Assembly (NCBI GenBank): GCA_040285745.1
Contig: JAUFOR010000008.1
Location: forward strand, 930,001-994,000
Length of the DNA: 64,000 bases
Direction of reading: 5' to 3'
Source of the DNA: Barthelona sp. PCE
Lineage: Eukaryota; Metamonada: BaSk clade
In this document: piece by piece, positions 27,038-38,000 of the stretch
Position numbering within the stretch: the stretch's first letter is position 1
How the letters are laid out: each line of letters begins with the position of its first letter
Translations under genes and position numbers: made by a program
Notes under the pieces: generated by a model
Databases searched by the model: none
The model's input: only the letters and a program-made list of their open reading frames with translations
Told to the model about the DNA's origin: nothing

Positions 27038-30000
27038 ATGTTGAGAAGGAATGAAATTATTGCTCAAACGGATGAGTTTATTTCTCAAAGGAAAAATCTT
27101 GAAGAAATTTTTTGGGATAAAAAGGATAAAGGCAGAATTTATGGCTCAGCCTATTTATATGAGCTTATGGAGGAGGTGTGTGTTAAAATTGAAGAACTGA
27201 AGAGCAAACTTGAGTCAGTTGAAAATATTAGGACTACTGCTTTGTCTTTTTTCAGAGGTCCTAACTTTAAAGAGCAAGATGATCTGAAATTCATAATGCC
27301 TCACGGAGCAATGTACCCTTTTGATTCTGAACTTACCTCCTCAAAAATGCAAAGGGGTTTAGTTTGGTTAGATTCATCTGATTTAAGCAGAATCGAAGAT
27401 GACCTGGCATTTTTGGAGGACGTACTAAAATGTGGAGCTATAAGTACTTCTGATTTTAAGGACGGCGTTATGCAAAATATTGTTGATTTGAAAATTTTTC
27501 ATTTATATGACAGGTGTTGTGGTTGTGGGCAATACATAAACGAGCAACTTATAACAAAATGGAACAAATTTGTTAAAGACTACCAATTCTATGGAAATGT
27601 AGAAACTATCAGTGAATGGCTGGAACCGTTTGGATCTGCCAACAGTATAAAGATATCTAACCATTTCAACATGTTTGATGGACAGTATCTATTTTGTAGA
27701 AAGAAGTGGGAGAATAATTCATATTCACCTATTCATCAAAAAACGTTTGTTCTTCATGATGTTTCATCTAATGTACCACATATTAGCTTGAAGGATTTAG
27801 AATTAACCGAAGAATATGATCAAGACTCAAAACTAAAAAAGCTTTTAATAGTGGGTTTTTGGATTTATACTCAAGGAAAGAAATATGCTGTGCTACCCAA
27901 ACAAATACGTAGGTATATTGAGACAACAGATATCCATATAGAATATCCTTCTAAGGACTACAATAACTCGATACACAAAATCACTACTATGTTAGAAGTT
28001 GAAAAAAAAAAAGTAGAATATAGATGTTATTACTCTGATGATTACAATGATATCTTGAGCATTGTTGAACAAGCTCGATTTCTTTATTGCGAAAAGTTAT
28101 GCAATACTATTATTGAAGACCGTCTTCCAATACAAATAATGGTGGATATATGGTCACATTTCAGTGTTAAAAGATCAATTCTAGCGATTATGATGAAAGT
28201 ACCACCGAAAACGAGCGATTTTTATGTTGAACATCCATTATTTAAAGATGCCTTATTTATAACCCATACTAAACACTTTCCAGCTCATCAGAGGTGCATT
28301 TTATCCGCAATTCGTGACAATTACATTCTATTAGACATTCATTTCGATTTGGAAGGTGGGAAATTTGAAGACATATTTTTTGCTTTACTTTCAACTTTCT
28401 ACCGCTTCAAATTATTCCTTGCAGAAAAGCTTTTTTTCATTGCTGACAGTGTAGGGCCCCATCGGAAAGCAATTAGATTACTTAAATCTGTGTTGAAGGG
28501 GGTATGCAGAGGAAAAACAATTTCACTGATCAATAATTTCATTGAAAGAATCGTATTTCGTTATGGGAATAACACAGGTGCTGATCGCTTTAGCACATTG
28601 TTTAACGAACACGATTATATGAACATAATTTCATATCCAGATGTTATTTCCGATTCGGCATTAGAAAGGAAACTTCGTATAAGTTACTTGGAGAAGTTTA
28701 AAGTCCGTGTTTATGAGTCCAATTGCATGTTTCACTTGGTCAATAGCTTTGTTCGCTTCATTGTACCCAGTGTTAGAATGGAAACTCGAACGAATTTTTT
28801 TAGGATTGAGGGGGAATCATTTAGTCACATATTTGCACAGATTATCAGTCTTTTTAGATTCAGATCAACTGACTTTGTTTATTGTACTAAACGTAATAAG
28901 TTTCTCTTTTATATTATTGATTTCTTCATACTAACTTATCATAATATTTTAAAACAACAATCTATTCAAGAAGCTGAAGATGTTGGTGTTCAAATGAAAG
29001 AGAAATCGTACGAAGGCATGAGTGACAGTTGCATTAAGAAGGAAAAAAGGAAATGGGAAAAAGGAGCGATGGAAAGAAAACGTTTTAAGTGGTTTGCTGA
29101 TGTTAATAACGAAATTTACAATGATTTCTTGGAAGAAACACTTAATTTCACAATTGGTCACTACGAAGAGTCGGTTTTTAATCAGGCAATGGAGCAGACA
29201 ATAGAAATGGATACAGAGCATGGTTTATTCAAAAAGTACGTGTCGAACAATGGGATTCCTTACAAGTTAGAAGATTTATTTGAACATATTAGAAATCTAT
29301 ACATTGTTTGTAGAGAACAAGTTGGCATTTTAAGGAGATTTTTATTAGTGTGGTCAAATTTGTATGGAAAACTAAGGATTATTTTCAGTTTGTTTTTTTA
29401 CTCTTCCAATTCTGGCCACAAACAGTTTAGAGATGACTTTGAGCAGAAGAATGGAATTTATGCCATCTTTGATCAAATTGAAACCATACTTAAGGATGGT
29501 GGTGGAAGTCTTCATAGAGCATTAGACAAATCTTTCACTTTCGAAGAGATTCAATGGATTATATTTTTCTGTTTTGTTGTAAGGAAGTTCAGAAAATTGT
29601 CTTTAATGATGGAAAAGGATAGTTATTCAACTCAAGCAACAATTGGGCAATTTCACATTTTGATCCATGATATTAGAAATTTTGATGTTGCTTATGATAA
29701 CAACAGTATCTCTACATTGCCTAGTGATATGCTTGATGCTGAATTTGGTTCGGTTAAAAGAGATGGTGATAAAGCTATCGATATCAAAAAAAATTTAAAC
29801 AGAAAGAATTTTTCAGCTTCGAAATTTGATTCGGCAATGCGTTGCTGTATGCGTGGGTTTAAAGAAATGGGAGTGAAAAAGGGTAAAAAAGAAGTGGGTA
29901 CCATTATATGTAATTCCGGTGCAGAGTTAAACCTTCTGCAAGATGTTAAGGATGTGATTATTGCTGCTTTTAGTCTTCATTTAGATAAATGTATCAATAA

Positions 30001-30421
30001 TGAATCTTTTTATAAGCATTTTCGTGGTCCAATTCCTTTTTGGTTTGATCTTTTTGGAAAGAATAGTATGGTAATGTGTTTAACAGAAGATCAGGTTAAA
30101 TACTTACATACACCTGCCATAAAAGGTCCAATTGAGCGTGTTTTCTCACATTTTTCTTACCTAAGGATCGGTAAAGTCAATCTGAAAGACATTGCAAAAA
30201 TGAAAATGAAGTTACACAAATCACTGCATCATATTGTATTTGAAGATTCAGTGAATATTGCAGAACATTACCAACACGTTGACAGTGTCAGATTCAGAAA
30301 TTTGGAGGAGGATTCCAGAAAACGCACATCAAGTGCAAGGGATATGCCTATGTCATTACTTTTTGATGAAGATGAAGATGAAGATTGTTATGAAGATGAA
30401 GATGAAGATTATTATGAATAG
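27038..30421 (+). CDS. Hypothetical protein, 1127 aa, weak hAT-transposase-like C-terminus
   Basis: The first in-frame ATG is 27038 (MLRRNEIIAQTDEF). The protein is long, helix-rich and Lys/Phe-rich, with a CCGCGQ motif near residue 160. A segment near residues 1050-1085 (GPIERVFSHFSYLRIGKVNL) resembles the C-terminal dimerisation region of hAT transposases, where SxxERxFS is followed by Arg/Leu-rich helices. The last 20 residues are a nearly pure Asp/Glu/Tyr tail made by GATGAA repeats. I saw no terminal inverted repeats, so this would be a relic or a domesticated transposase if the match is real. No other domain was recognised. Confidence 0.65.
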   Translation: MLRRNEIIAQTDEFISQRKNLEEIFWDKKDKGRIYGSAYLYELMEEVCVKIEELKSKLESVENIRTTALSFFRGPNFKEQDDLKFIMPHGAMYPFDSELTSSKMQRGLVWLDSSDLSRIEDDLAFLEDVLKCGAISTSDFKDGVMQNIVDLKIFHLYDRCCGCGQYINEQLITKWNKFVKDYQFYGNVETISEWLEPFGSANSIKISNHFNMFDGQYLFCRKKWENNSYSPIHQKTFVLHDVSSNVPHISLKDLELTEEYDQDSKLKKLLIVGFWIYTQGKKYAVLPKQIRRYIETTDIHIEYPSKDYNNSIHKITTMLEVEKKKVEYRCYYSDDYNDILSIVEQARFLYCEKLCNTIIEDRLPIQIMVDIWSHFSVKRSILAIMMKVPPKTSDFYVEHPLFKDALFITHTKHFPAHQRCILSAIRDNYILLDIHFDLEGGKFEDIFFALLSTFYRFKLFLAEKLFFIADSVGPHRKAIRLLKSVLKGVCRGKTISLINNFIERIVFRYGNNTGADRFSTLFNEHDYMNIISYPDVISDSALERKLRISYLEKFKVRVYESNCMFHLVNSFVRFIVPSVRMETRTNFFRIEGESFSHIFAQIISLFRFRSTDFVYCTKRNKFLFYIIDFFILTYHNILKQQSIQEAEDVGVQMKEKSYEGMSDSCIKKEKRKWEKGAMERKRFKWFADVNNEIYNDFLEETLNFTIGHYEESVFNQAMEQTIEMDTEHGLFKKYVSNNGIPYKLEDLFEHIRNLYIVCREQVGILRRFLLVWSNLYGKLRIIFSLFFYSSNSGHKQFRDDFEQKNGIYAIFDQIETILKDGGGSLHRALDKSFTFEEIQWIIFFCFVVRKFRKLSLMMEKDSYSTQATIGQFHILIHDIRNFDVAYDNNSISTLPSDMLDAEFGSVKRDGDKAIDIKKNLNRKNFSASKFDSAMRCCMRGFKEMGVKKGKKEVGTIICNSGAELNLLQDVKDVIIAAFSLHLDKCINNESFYKHFRGPIPFWFDLFGKNSMVMCLTEDQVKYLHTPAIKGPIERVFSHFSYLRIGKVNLKDIAKMKMKLHKSLHHIVFEDSVNIAEHYQHVDSVRFRNLEEDSRKRTSSARDMPMSLLFDEDEDEDCYEDEDEDYYE

Positions 30422-30515
30422 GAAAATGTCTCATGAGAACAAATTTTTTGATTGAAAAATCTTTTTGAAAAAATTTTTTCAACTTTTTCATTCCTTTTCA
30501 TGAGCAAGGATATCC

Positions 30516-32282
30516 TTGACACACGTAAACCCACGAATAACACAAAATAATGTTCCAAAATGTTCATTTGGAGACAGTGAATTTTGGCTGTCCCAATGTG
30601 ACGATCGCACTTGGAAATTAACATCATTCTCGAAGAAGTCCGGACTATCTACCCATACCCAACTCGACCCTGAGATCTCTTCTTTGATCAGCGATGCTTT
30701 GCCTTTTGGGAAAGCCTTTATGGCGTGCTGCAGCATGTACGGTGCACTTGGAGTTGTCAGCAGCAACAGCGGGGATGGCGTGTGCGAGACACATTATCGT
30801 ACATTCAAGCACGATGATGATGACATTCAGATACTGAATCAAGTCGTTGTTCCAGAGGTGCACACACATATCAGTGTTTTTGACAGAGCTATGGGTGCCA
30901 TTACGACCAATCAGAGCGTTTTGACGACATACATTATCCTTAAAAATGGCTCACTTATAGACAAAACCAAACACAACCTCCCATTTCCAATTACAAATTT
31001 TGTCATGTGTCCACACAACTGGGTGATCGCAACCAAACAGATGCACTTGAACGATTCTGCTGTAGGGTTGTTCAATCTTGACTCGGAAGAGCAGTCTCTT
31101 TTGCCGTGCCTTGTGACATCCCTTGACATATCCATAACTGTCAACAACATCTTCACATTTGAAGCGTGTAATGTCATGAATCGCAGGGAAAGTGTATTCA
31201 TTTCTCTTTCATTTCCAAGTGCTCAACTCTACACAATGAGCACTTCAAATATTGATATTGATAATACAATTCAAAATTCCATGAATATGACTGCCAAACC
31301 TGGTATAACTGCTCCTGCAAATACTGAATGTTGCCAAACACTTCCTGTGATTGACATATCAGCTCCAACTGCCCCATTACTCAATTCAGTCGATGTTCCT
31401 GTGTATGTTGATCATGAACCGCATGCAATATCAACGCAAATCGCTCTCAAAAATGAAGTACCAGTGAGTGAAAGTGAGAACGAAATTGAAGTTGAGCAGC
31501 ATATAGGATGTGATTGTGACAATTATTGTGAACTTTACTATCATTTGTTTGTCGAATCCGAGATGTTATGTTTCATATATAGTGAATTGGAAGAGAAGTA
31601 TTGTGCAGAATTGTGTTACAACAGTGAATTTGAGTATAAAATAAGTGGTAATGATGAATGTGCTGTTATATGCGAGTATAGTGGCACATCAGGCATGTTT
31701 TATTTATATAATTTCAAAGATACCGTTTTTTCATATGTTCACTGTTTTGAGTTTGATGTTTCTGATGTTTTTTCTTCTATTGACGAATTTATTATTAATG
31801 CTCATGGAAAGTTTATCCTGCTGTGCGTACCGTCTGATTCTTTATCCGTTACCTATGTGTATAACGCAAGTGGTAATCTAATGTACACTGAAAGAGAAAG
31901 AGCAAGAATTAATAATTTGTACGTGAACAATGAAGTTCTTGTGGTTGAATTCATAGGTTGTGACATTGTTCATGCAGTAATCACCGATGATGGATTTAGA
32001 GAAAGAAAGCAAATCAGTATAGATTTAGATTACCATACCATACGCCCTTTTCGAAATTGGGTCGCTTTTGATTATGGACCACATGTTTACGAAATTGAAT
32101 CAGGAAGAACGTATAGAACTACTCAATATGGTAGTATAAGTATTATGAATAACTATTTCAATGAAAGAGATATGGAACGAAGTATAGTAAGAGGTGGTGG
32201 TCATAATATAACAGCTTGCCTTATTAGCTTTTTTGTTTTATTCCTTTTGCTCTTTCTTTTTTCTTTTGATATGTTTTCGTAA
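30516..32282 (+). CDS. Hypothetical beta-strand-rich protein with C-terminal membrane anchor
   Basis: The open frame of 588 codons ends in one hydrophobic segment (LISFFVLFLLLFLFSFDMFS) at the extreme C-terminus, as in tail-anchored proteins. The body looks like two beta-strand-rich domains joined by a low-complexity linker (about residues 250-335). The N-terminal half is less AT-rich than the C-terminal half, so this may be a fusion. The start is unresolved: the frame opens at a TTG (30516) and the first in-frame ATG is 68 codons in. ATG 30500 could reach this frame by a one-base shift or a short intron beginning GTAAAC (30525), but that intron lacks the CTAAY motif seen elsewhere. Confidence 0.6.
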   Translation: MTHVNPRITQNNVPKCSFGDSEFWLSQCDDRTWKLTSFSKKSGLSTHTQLDPEISSLISDALPFGKAFMACCSMYGALGVVSSNSGDGVCETHYRTFKHDDDDIQILNQVVVPEVHTHISVFDRAMGAITTNQSVLTTYIILKNGSLIDKTKHNLPFPITNFVMCPHNWVIATKQMHLNDSAVGLFNLDSEEQSLLPCLVTSLDISITVNNIFTFEACNVMNRRESVFISLSFPSAQLYTMSTSNIDIDNTIQNSMNMTAKPGITAPANTECCQTLPVIDISAPTAPLLNSVDVPVYVDHEPHAISTQIALKNEVPVSESENEIEVEQHIGCDCDNYCELYYHLFVESEMLCFIYSELEEKYCAELCYNSEFEYKISGNDECAVICEYSGTSGMFYLYNFKDTVFSYVHCFEFDVSDVFSSIDEFIINAHGKFILLCVPSDSLSVTYVYNASGNLMYTERERARINNLYVNNEVLVVEFIGCDIVHAVITDDGFRERKQISIDLDYHTIRPFRNWVAFDYGPHVYEIESGRTYRTTQYGSISIMNNYFNERDMERSIVRGGGHNITACLISFFVLFLLLFLFSFDMFS

Positions 32283-33416
32283 ATATAAATTATTGACGTT
32301 CCCCTTCTCTCGTGTACATTGGCTCAACACCATTTTTTTGAAAAGGTGAGATAATATAACCATTATCCAGTCATTAATTACGCTCGCTAATGCTCATATC
32401 ATATGTGAAGGTTATTCTGAACTAAAATAAATAATTTGTAAATGAGAATTCTTAAAAAGTGGTGTTTTTATGCTATTTGTTAATTCTGAGTCATTCAGAA
32501 GGTTTCTATGTGATTGGTGAGCTCTAAAATGATGTCAGCTGCTTCCACTATTATTTACCCACCCCAACCTCAAAATTTTATGAGGAAAAGTGTTGTTTTT
32601 ACTCATCCTTGTTAACTTTGGATTTTGTGGTAGGTAGTTTTTGTATTGATTTTTGCAAAATAAATGCTGTATTGTGGGGTATTATAAGTGTTGTGATGGT
32701 GAAACAGAGGCAATATCCACCAAAAGGATCACTGCATCGATATTTAGAATATTTGCGTTCCGGTGCTTTTTACAGAAGTCAACACCGTGGGCAGGCGAGT
32801 GTTGTGTCATACAGGGATTTGCATGTGCGTTGATATGTGGGACTATGCTGTGCGGGGCTGAAGAAACATGTCTCGGCGGTGCAGACCGTCACGAGGGATT
32901 CCGCGCCTGGGTGCGGGCAACAGAAGTACACGCCCGCGTGGCGCGGCGAGGACGGGCGCATCGGCGCTGTGGGTCTGCCGGCACCGATCTTCTGTTTTTA
33001 CTGCTGATTGTGAGTAATATGCTATTTCGTAGGAGGAAATATACATCAGGAGTAAGCACGTGATTCTTCCTCGAGTACTTTGTGAGTACTCACTTCATTT
33101 CTTTCTCCCAGACAGGTGCCTAACTCTGAAGTAAATTTACAATCTTCTGCGATGCTTCAACCATTAAATCACATCTGAATATGGTTTTATATAGAAGATT
33201 GCACCACAAATTTATGATGAGATAGAAAGATTTAATGTAGTATATATGAACATTTTTTTAAAATAGTCATTTGTGGGTATTACTACATTTTATCAGTGAA
33301 AAAATGGTTAATCTTGAATAATCACTGCCGTTATAGCAAAAAATGTATATCTTTAATGCTTTTGATTTTTTCTCCTTACTAAACCTTCAAATTTTTATCA
33401 TATGCATTAGGGAAGC
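32283..33416. other. Gene-free 1.1-kb region with an internal GC-rich structured segment
   Basis: The flanks (32283-32750 and 33060-33416) are AT-rich and carry no convincing gene. The centre (about 32757-33000) is GC-rich and strongly foldable, described separately. Short open frames crossing the centre are the by-product of its composition. Confidence 0.5.
32780..32999 (+). ncRNA. Candidate structured Pol III RNA (identity unknown)
   Basis: A GC-rich island in AT-rich non-coding DNA contains several perfect complementary pairs. CAACAC (32780-32785) pairs with GTGTTG (32799-32804). CGGTG/CACCG (32877-32881 with 32982-32986) and AGACC/GGTCT (32883-32887 with 32972-32976) close a multi-branch domain. 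Inside it are CCGCGCC/GGCGCGG (32901-32907 with 32940-32946) stacked on GCGGGC/GCCCGC (32913-32918 with 32932-32937), plus a small hairpin GCGC-ATCG-GCGC (32956-32967). A T5 run (32995-32999) follows directly, like a Pol III terminator. RNase P, RNase MRP or SRP RNA are candidates, but I could not match their conserved motifs. The 5' end is a guess. Confidence 0.5.
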
Positions 33417-35072
33417 ATGAAGTCACCAGAAAAAGACGAAGACCCGTTCGATTTGGTTATACTCATAGATTCTGGTGGAGGAGACTGTGTTTTTGACTCA
33501 TCTAACACCTTTTCAGCAGAATGGAGTAATCTATCATCTGCGTCTCTCAAACAGAATACAGACTTTCACTCATATTTCCGATCGTTCAATAGTGAAATAT
33601 GTAATTACGCATCTGAGTGTTTTTTACCAACTTCAGTCACAAGTTTTTATTATGCACAGCTGCAAAACCTTCCAGCGACCAACCCATGGAGTTATCTTGT
33701 CCAGTATTTCATGGTATCATCACGTTCGTTTTCAACAGTTATGCTGGGACATGCAATCAGACTTATACACGCCTTGATCAGGCTTATTATCGGTGAAAAG
33801 GTGTGCGTCACCAGATATAACGCTCGCGAGAAAGCCAGATTTCAACGTGTTGTTGGTGTCATATATATGTTGGTGAAGGAAGATTATTTAAGTCGAAATA
33901 ACATAGCATTTGATATGCCCATGCGCGTGCCACCCATCAATGATTTCGATAAAACCGCTTGTGATGATGTGCTTTTGCTTTTGACAAATACAATTAGTAA
34001 CACATTAACTACCAGTTACGCAACCCTTGTGTACGGTATGTTCTTTCACGATGACTGTCTTGTTACGCACGCAAGCAACAGGGTATGGAATTTGTCTGGA
34101 TTTGAGGAGTTTGTGTTCCAATATATGGGAAAGTTCGTTATTCGCTCTCACATACTGGGGGAAGTACATGCACGTGGCGACGATTGTCAATTTCACACAT
34201 TGGGTACATGCATAATTGACTGCCGCGTTGTCTATAGCACAGAGGGGGATGCCTTCTTACCTCACATATTCGTTAGCATATTTGATAGTGAACATCCGGA
34301 GTCATATATGGTTTTTTTCTTGAACACATGTTATCCTTCGAGCGTTTCGGATCGTATTAAGGAGAAACGAGATCCAAAAGGGTTGGAGTTTGTCACTAAA
34401 GAGTATTTTGGTTTACATCATTTTCCAGAGATTGATGAAGATGCTCCTGTATTCAAAACATCATCTTTCGTTGAGGCTCCAAAGCAGCAAAGTGCAATTG
34501 GTTACATGATTATCCAACTGTCAACAAAAAAGACGGTGTTTGAACATTTCACAAGAGTTTGGAATTCCTTGTTGTCCATTTATATGACTTTCACAAATTC
34601 ATTTAGCAGCTTTTCAGTTATACATTTCAACCCATGTGCACACTTTCCGGGACTAATCGGGTTTGCAATATATGATTACGGTCGGAATTCAGTATCTAGA
34701 TCGCAGTTTGATAGTGTTCCTCATATACTAAATCTGAGCAATTTTTTATTCGAAGCTAGGCAGATGCTTTTGTTAGGCAACACGTTTTATGTTACGAGCA
34801 CAGATTGTTATTGTTATAGCTATTTTCATTTCAGAGTTGTCAACACTAGTGATAATCTACGTATAGAACAAACAACGGTTGAGAACAGAGTTTTGGTTGA
34901 GGAGAACACTCGTTTCACTTCTGACATCCCTGTTGCTTTATCGAATCAATTAAGTAATGGATACAACAAGAAATCTGTTGTTGAGATATTTCTTTGGCAT
35001 CTGGGATCAATCAACTTTGAACAGGTCTATTCACACGCTCTTACATTACTTGAGGCTAGTTTTAACGATTAG
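33417..35072 (+). CDS. Hypothetical protein, 551 aa
   Basis: The product starts MKSPEKDEDPFDLVILIDSG. It has no signal peptide or evident membrane segment; it is predicted to be mixed alpha/beta, with an amphipathic helical region near residues 110-150 and strand-rich regions after residue 200 (YGMFFHDDCLVTHA, HIFVSIFDSEHPESYMVFF). The alternation is faintly like tandem longin domains of trafficking GTPase regulators, but no signature supports this and I do not assign it. It is convergent with the O-GlcNAc transferase gene, with 13 bp between stops. Confidence 0.68.
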   Translation: MKSPEKDEDPFDLVILIDSGGGDCVFDSSNTFSAEWSNLSSASLKQNTDFHSYFRSFNSEICNYASECFLPTSVTSFYYAQLQNLPATNPWSYLVQYFMVSSRSFSTVMLGHAIRLIHALIRLIIGEKVCVTRYNAREKARFQRVVGVIYMLVKEDYLSRNNIAFDMPMRVPPINDFDKTACDDVLLLLTNTISNTLTTSYATLVYGMFFHDDCLVTHASNRVWNLSGFEEFVFQYMGKFVIRSHILGEVHARGDDCQFHTLGTCIIDCRVVYSTEGDAFLPHIFVSIFDSEHPESYMVFFLNTCYPSSVSDRIKEKRDPKGLEFVTKEYFGLHHFPEIDEDAPVFKTSSFVEAPKQQSAIGYMIIQLSTKKTVFEHFTRVWNSLLSIYMTFTNSFSSFSVIHFNPCAHFPGLIGFAIYDYGRNSVSRSQFDSVPHILNLSNFLFEARQMLLLGNTFYVTSTDCYCYSYFHFRVVNTSDNLRIEQTTVENRVLVEENTRFTSDIPVALSNQLSNGYNKKSVVEIFLWHLGSINFEQVYSHALTLLEASFND

Positions 35073-35085
35073 ATACTATATATAT

Positions 35086-38000
35086 TTACTTTTGATTAAG
35101 AAAAGGTATGTAAATGTTCTCTTTAGGTCTTGTTTCAAGTGTTGCTTTATATATTTCTTCCAATCCAACCTCAAAATGCTGTACCCACAACTTAGTATCG
35201 AATAAAGTGCTTGTCTCTCTCATCTTCAACAATTTTCTACGTATATCGGTGTAATATTCTTCATCTGTTGCTAATTGCACCGCTCTTTCGAAATACGCTT
35301 CCTCACTGGTCACAATCAGCTCATCAGATATCTCTGCACCGTAGCTGTTTAAGAGTGATCCAGCTATCCGGCTGCCAAACTTGGTATGACTTCTAGTGAT
35401 CAATGGCATACCTGCAAAAAGCGCATCTGCAGCAACAGTATGTGAGTTAACCTGTGGTGTGTCAAGGAAGACATCTCCAAAAACGTGTCTGTACATATGA
35501 TGTTCTTTCGACGTCATTGGAGCGAAAAAAATACGACTAGACACGTTGTATTCGTCAGAAATGGCATACAGAAGGTCGGCGGCTTCACCAGGCTTCTTCA
35601 ACAGAACGAGAGCAGCGTGTTTGACCTCAGCCAAAATTCGACACCATAGCCTGAACGTTGCTTCATCAATTTTGTAAAGAAAAGAAAAGTTAATAAACAA
35701 GAAGTAATCCAGTGGCAGAACAAAGTCCGTTCGTGTGAAATTGCGAAGCTTGATTGACGCATCGTTCTCTTCCAAAGGCCATGTTTTAATCTCAAGAACC
35801 TCTGGGAAGTACTCCATATGGCTTGTAATAAAGTACGACATCTCCTTAGGGAAGACAAAAAGCCTCTCTCTAAAGTGACTGAGATATTTAAAGGGTGTAA
35901 TATACTCATCAGTAAGAGTGTAGTCTATCCAAGGTGCACCTGTTGATCCCGGCAATCCCAACAGACTGACGCACTTTGGTGCTGGCCTCAGTGCAAAGAT
36001 TTCATTCTTTGTATCACGGGAATGTCCATCCAGTGCAATAAGAATATCAATATTATCATTATATATACGGTGAGCAGCCTCAACAAAGGATAAGTCTTTG
36101 AGCGAGACCAACCTCCGACCCTCATCTGTCGCATCGCGCACACGCTCCAGGTATGTGCTCTCATCTGGATCGCATAAACTGTAGCAAAAAATAGTGAATT
36201 TGGATGTATCGTGATTCTTGAACAAAGAATATGTTAGATGACAGAGAGGATGCTTCCTGAAACATGGTGACACGTAGCCGATGCGGATAGTTCCTTTGCG
36301 ATACCGAGATCCATTATCAAAATCAAAAGGCTCAGTATCATACGTTTTAACAATGTCACTGATATACATGGCATATCGCTCGACAATTCTGAGCGTAAGC
36401 ACTGGTGGGAATGGGTATATCTGTGCATGAAACGGGGTGACGGACGTTTTCAATCCTGCCCTCAGTTGCTGTTCTGTTAGTCGCACCAACTGCTCAAAAA
36501 CATCGTTAATGTGTGACCAGTCGCAGACTTGGAACTTAGTGTGCACCATGGCGGCAAGTACACCGGTGTAGTCCACACCAGGGAGCTTAAGAGCACGTTC
36601 GAAACATTTAATTGCCTCAATCGACTCTTCACAGTCCTTTAGTGCCAATCCAAGCTCGTTCAGCAGAATGGGGTTGTTTGGAAACTCCTTTGAGAGATCC
36701 AACAACTGGTCTCGTGCAGTTACAGCACTGAAATGTTGTCTTTGAATCGAGCAATAGATCAAATTCGCGAGTAACGTTTCTTTCTGTACAGAGCTCTTTT
36801 GCGCTAGGCGTTTTGCCCGCATTGCCTCATTGAGAGCCTTTTGGGGCAAAGACAATTGTAAATATATCTGTGCAAGTGCAACGTGAAGGTTGACATGGTC
36901 GTATTGCTTCAAGCCCAACAATAGAATGCTAATAGCATTGTTGAAAAGACCAACGAAGCGGTAGCAGTCGGCCATGTCTGTGTATACACTCACATTAACT
37001 GGGCCTCCAAGCACACCATCTTCATAAACGCGCAGAGCTTCTGGAAACCGTTTTAGCTTCTGCAAACATAAGGCAATGTGTCTTTTAGCTCGCTCTCCGC
37101 CCATTTCGGCACACTTTTGGTAATATCGAAGTGCGTCCTCGAAGCGATGGCTTAAAAAATACACTTTGGCAAGTGTACTAAGACAGCTAATTAGTGCACC
37201 TTTTTCTTCATCATATTGTTCGAGGATAGAACAGATGGTCTGCAGCTGAGACGCGAGGATTCTGAATTCCTGTGTGCGCAATTTAATATCTGTCGTGTTT
37301 AAATCCCCAATAGTAGACATGAAGCACTTGAGAGCATGAGAGTTATACCCATGTAGTGTTAAAATCTCCATGAACCACCGGCGGGCGCTCGTTTTCATCT
37401 CCATCTGTCTGTATATGTTACCCAAATCAATCTTATAGCTAATGCTATACGGATCATATTCGACAGCCTTTTTGAAGTCTTCACATGCTTTCTTGTAGCT
37501 CAGCAAGTGCACGTGACAATGCCCTCTTGCCGAGTACAAAACGCCATATTGCTTACGGATTTCAACTTCATTTGTATTAGGAAGCAGAGAGAGTGATGAC
37601 GTGTATTCATTAACAGCTTTTTTAAACCTGTTTAACCCATACTGAATATCTCCATACAGGTGGTGTAGGTTACTGTCGTATGGTGCAAGAGATAATGCAC
37701 TATCACATAGAGATTCAGCCTTCTCCATATTACCCTCCTTTAGACAAAAGAATGAGTCAACATACTTCGCTATAGAGTGGTCTCTTTCTGTCTTAGCCAT
37801 GTCATATATTGTTTGAAGTGTTTCTCTTGCCTTATCTTTGTGATTCAATTCCCAATGACACAGTGCAATACGTTTAAGGATAATTATCTTATCATTGAAT
37901 GATCTAAGCAACCCTTTGCAGTGTTGAAGACATCTCTTGTAGTCTGAGTTTAGAAAGTACTCGACAGCAAGGGCAAAGCTGTCTTCTGGTGACTCGTATG

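Noticed and set aside
32653-33063. 136-codon ORF across the GC-rich island
   Set aside because: Translation is Cys/Arg-rich without pattern and the DNA shows strong stem structure with a T5 end; an RNA gene explains it better.
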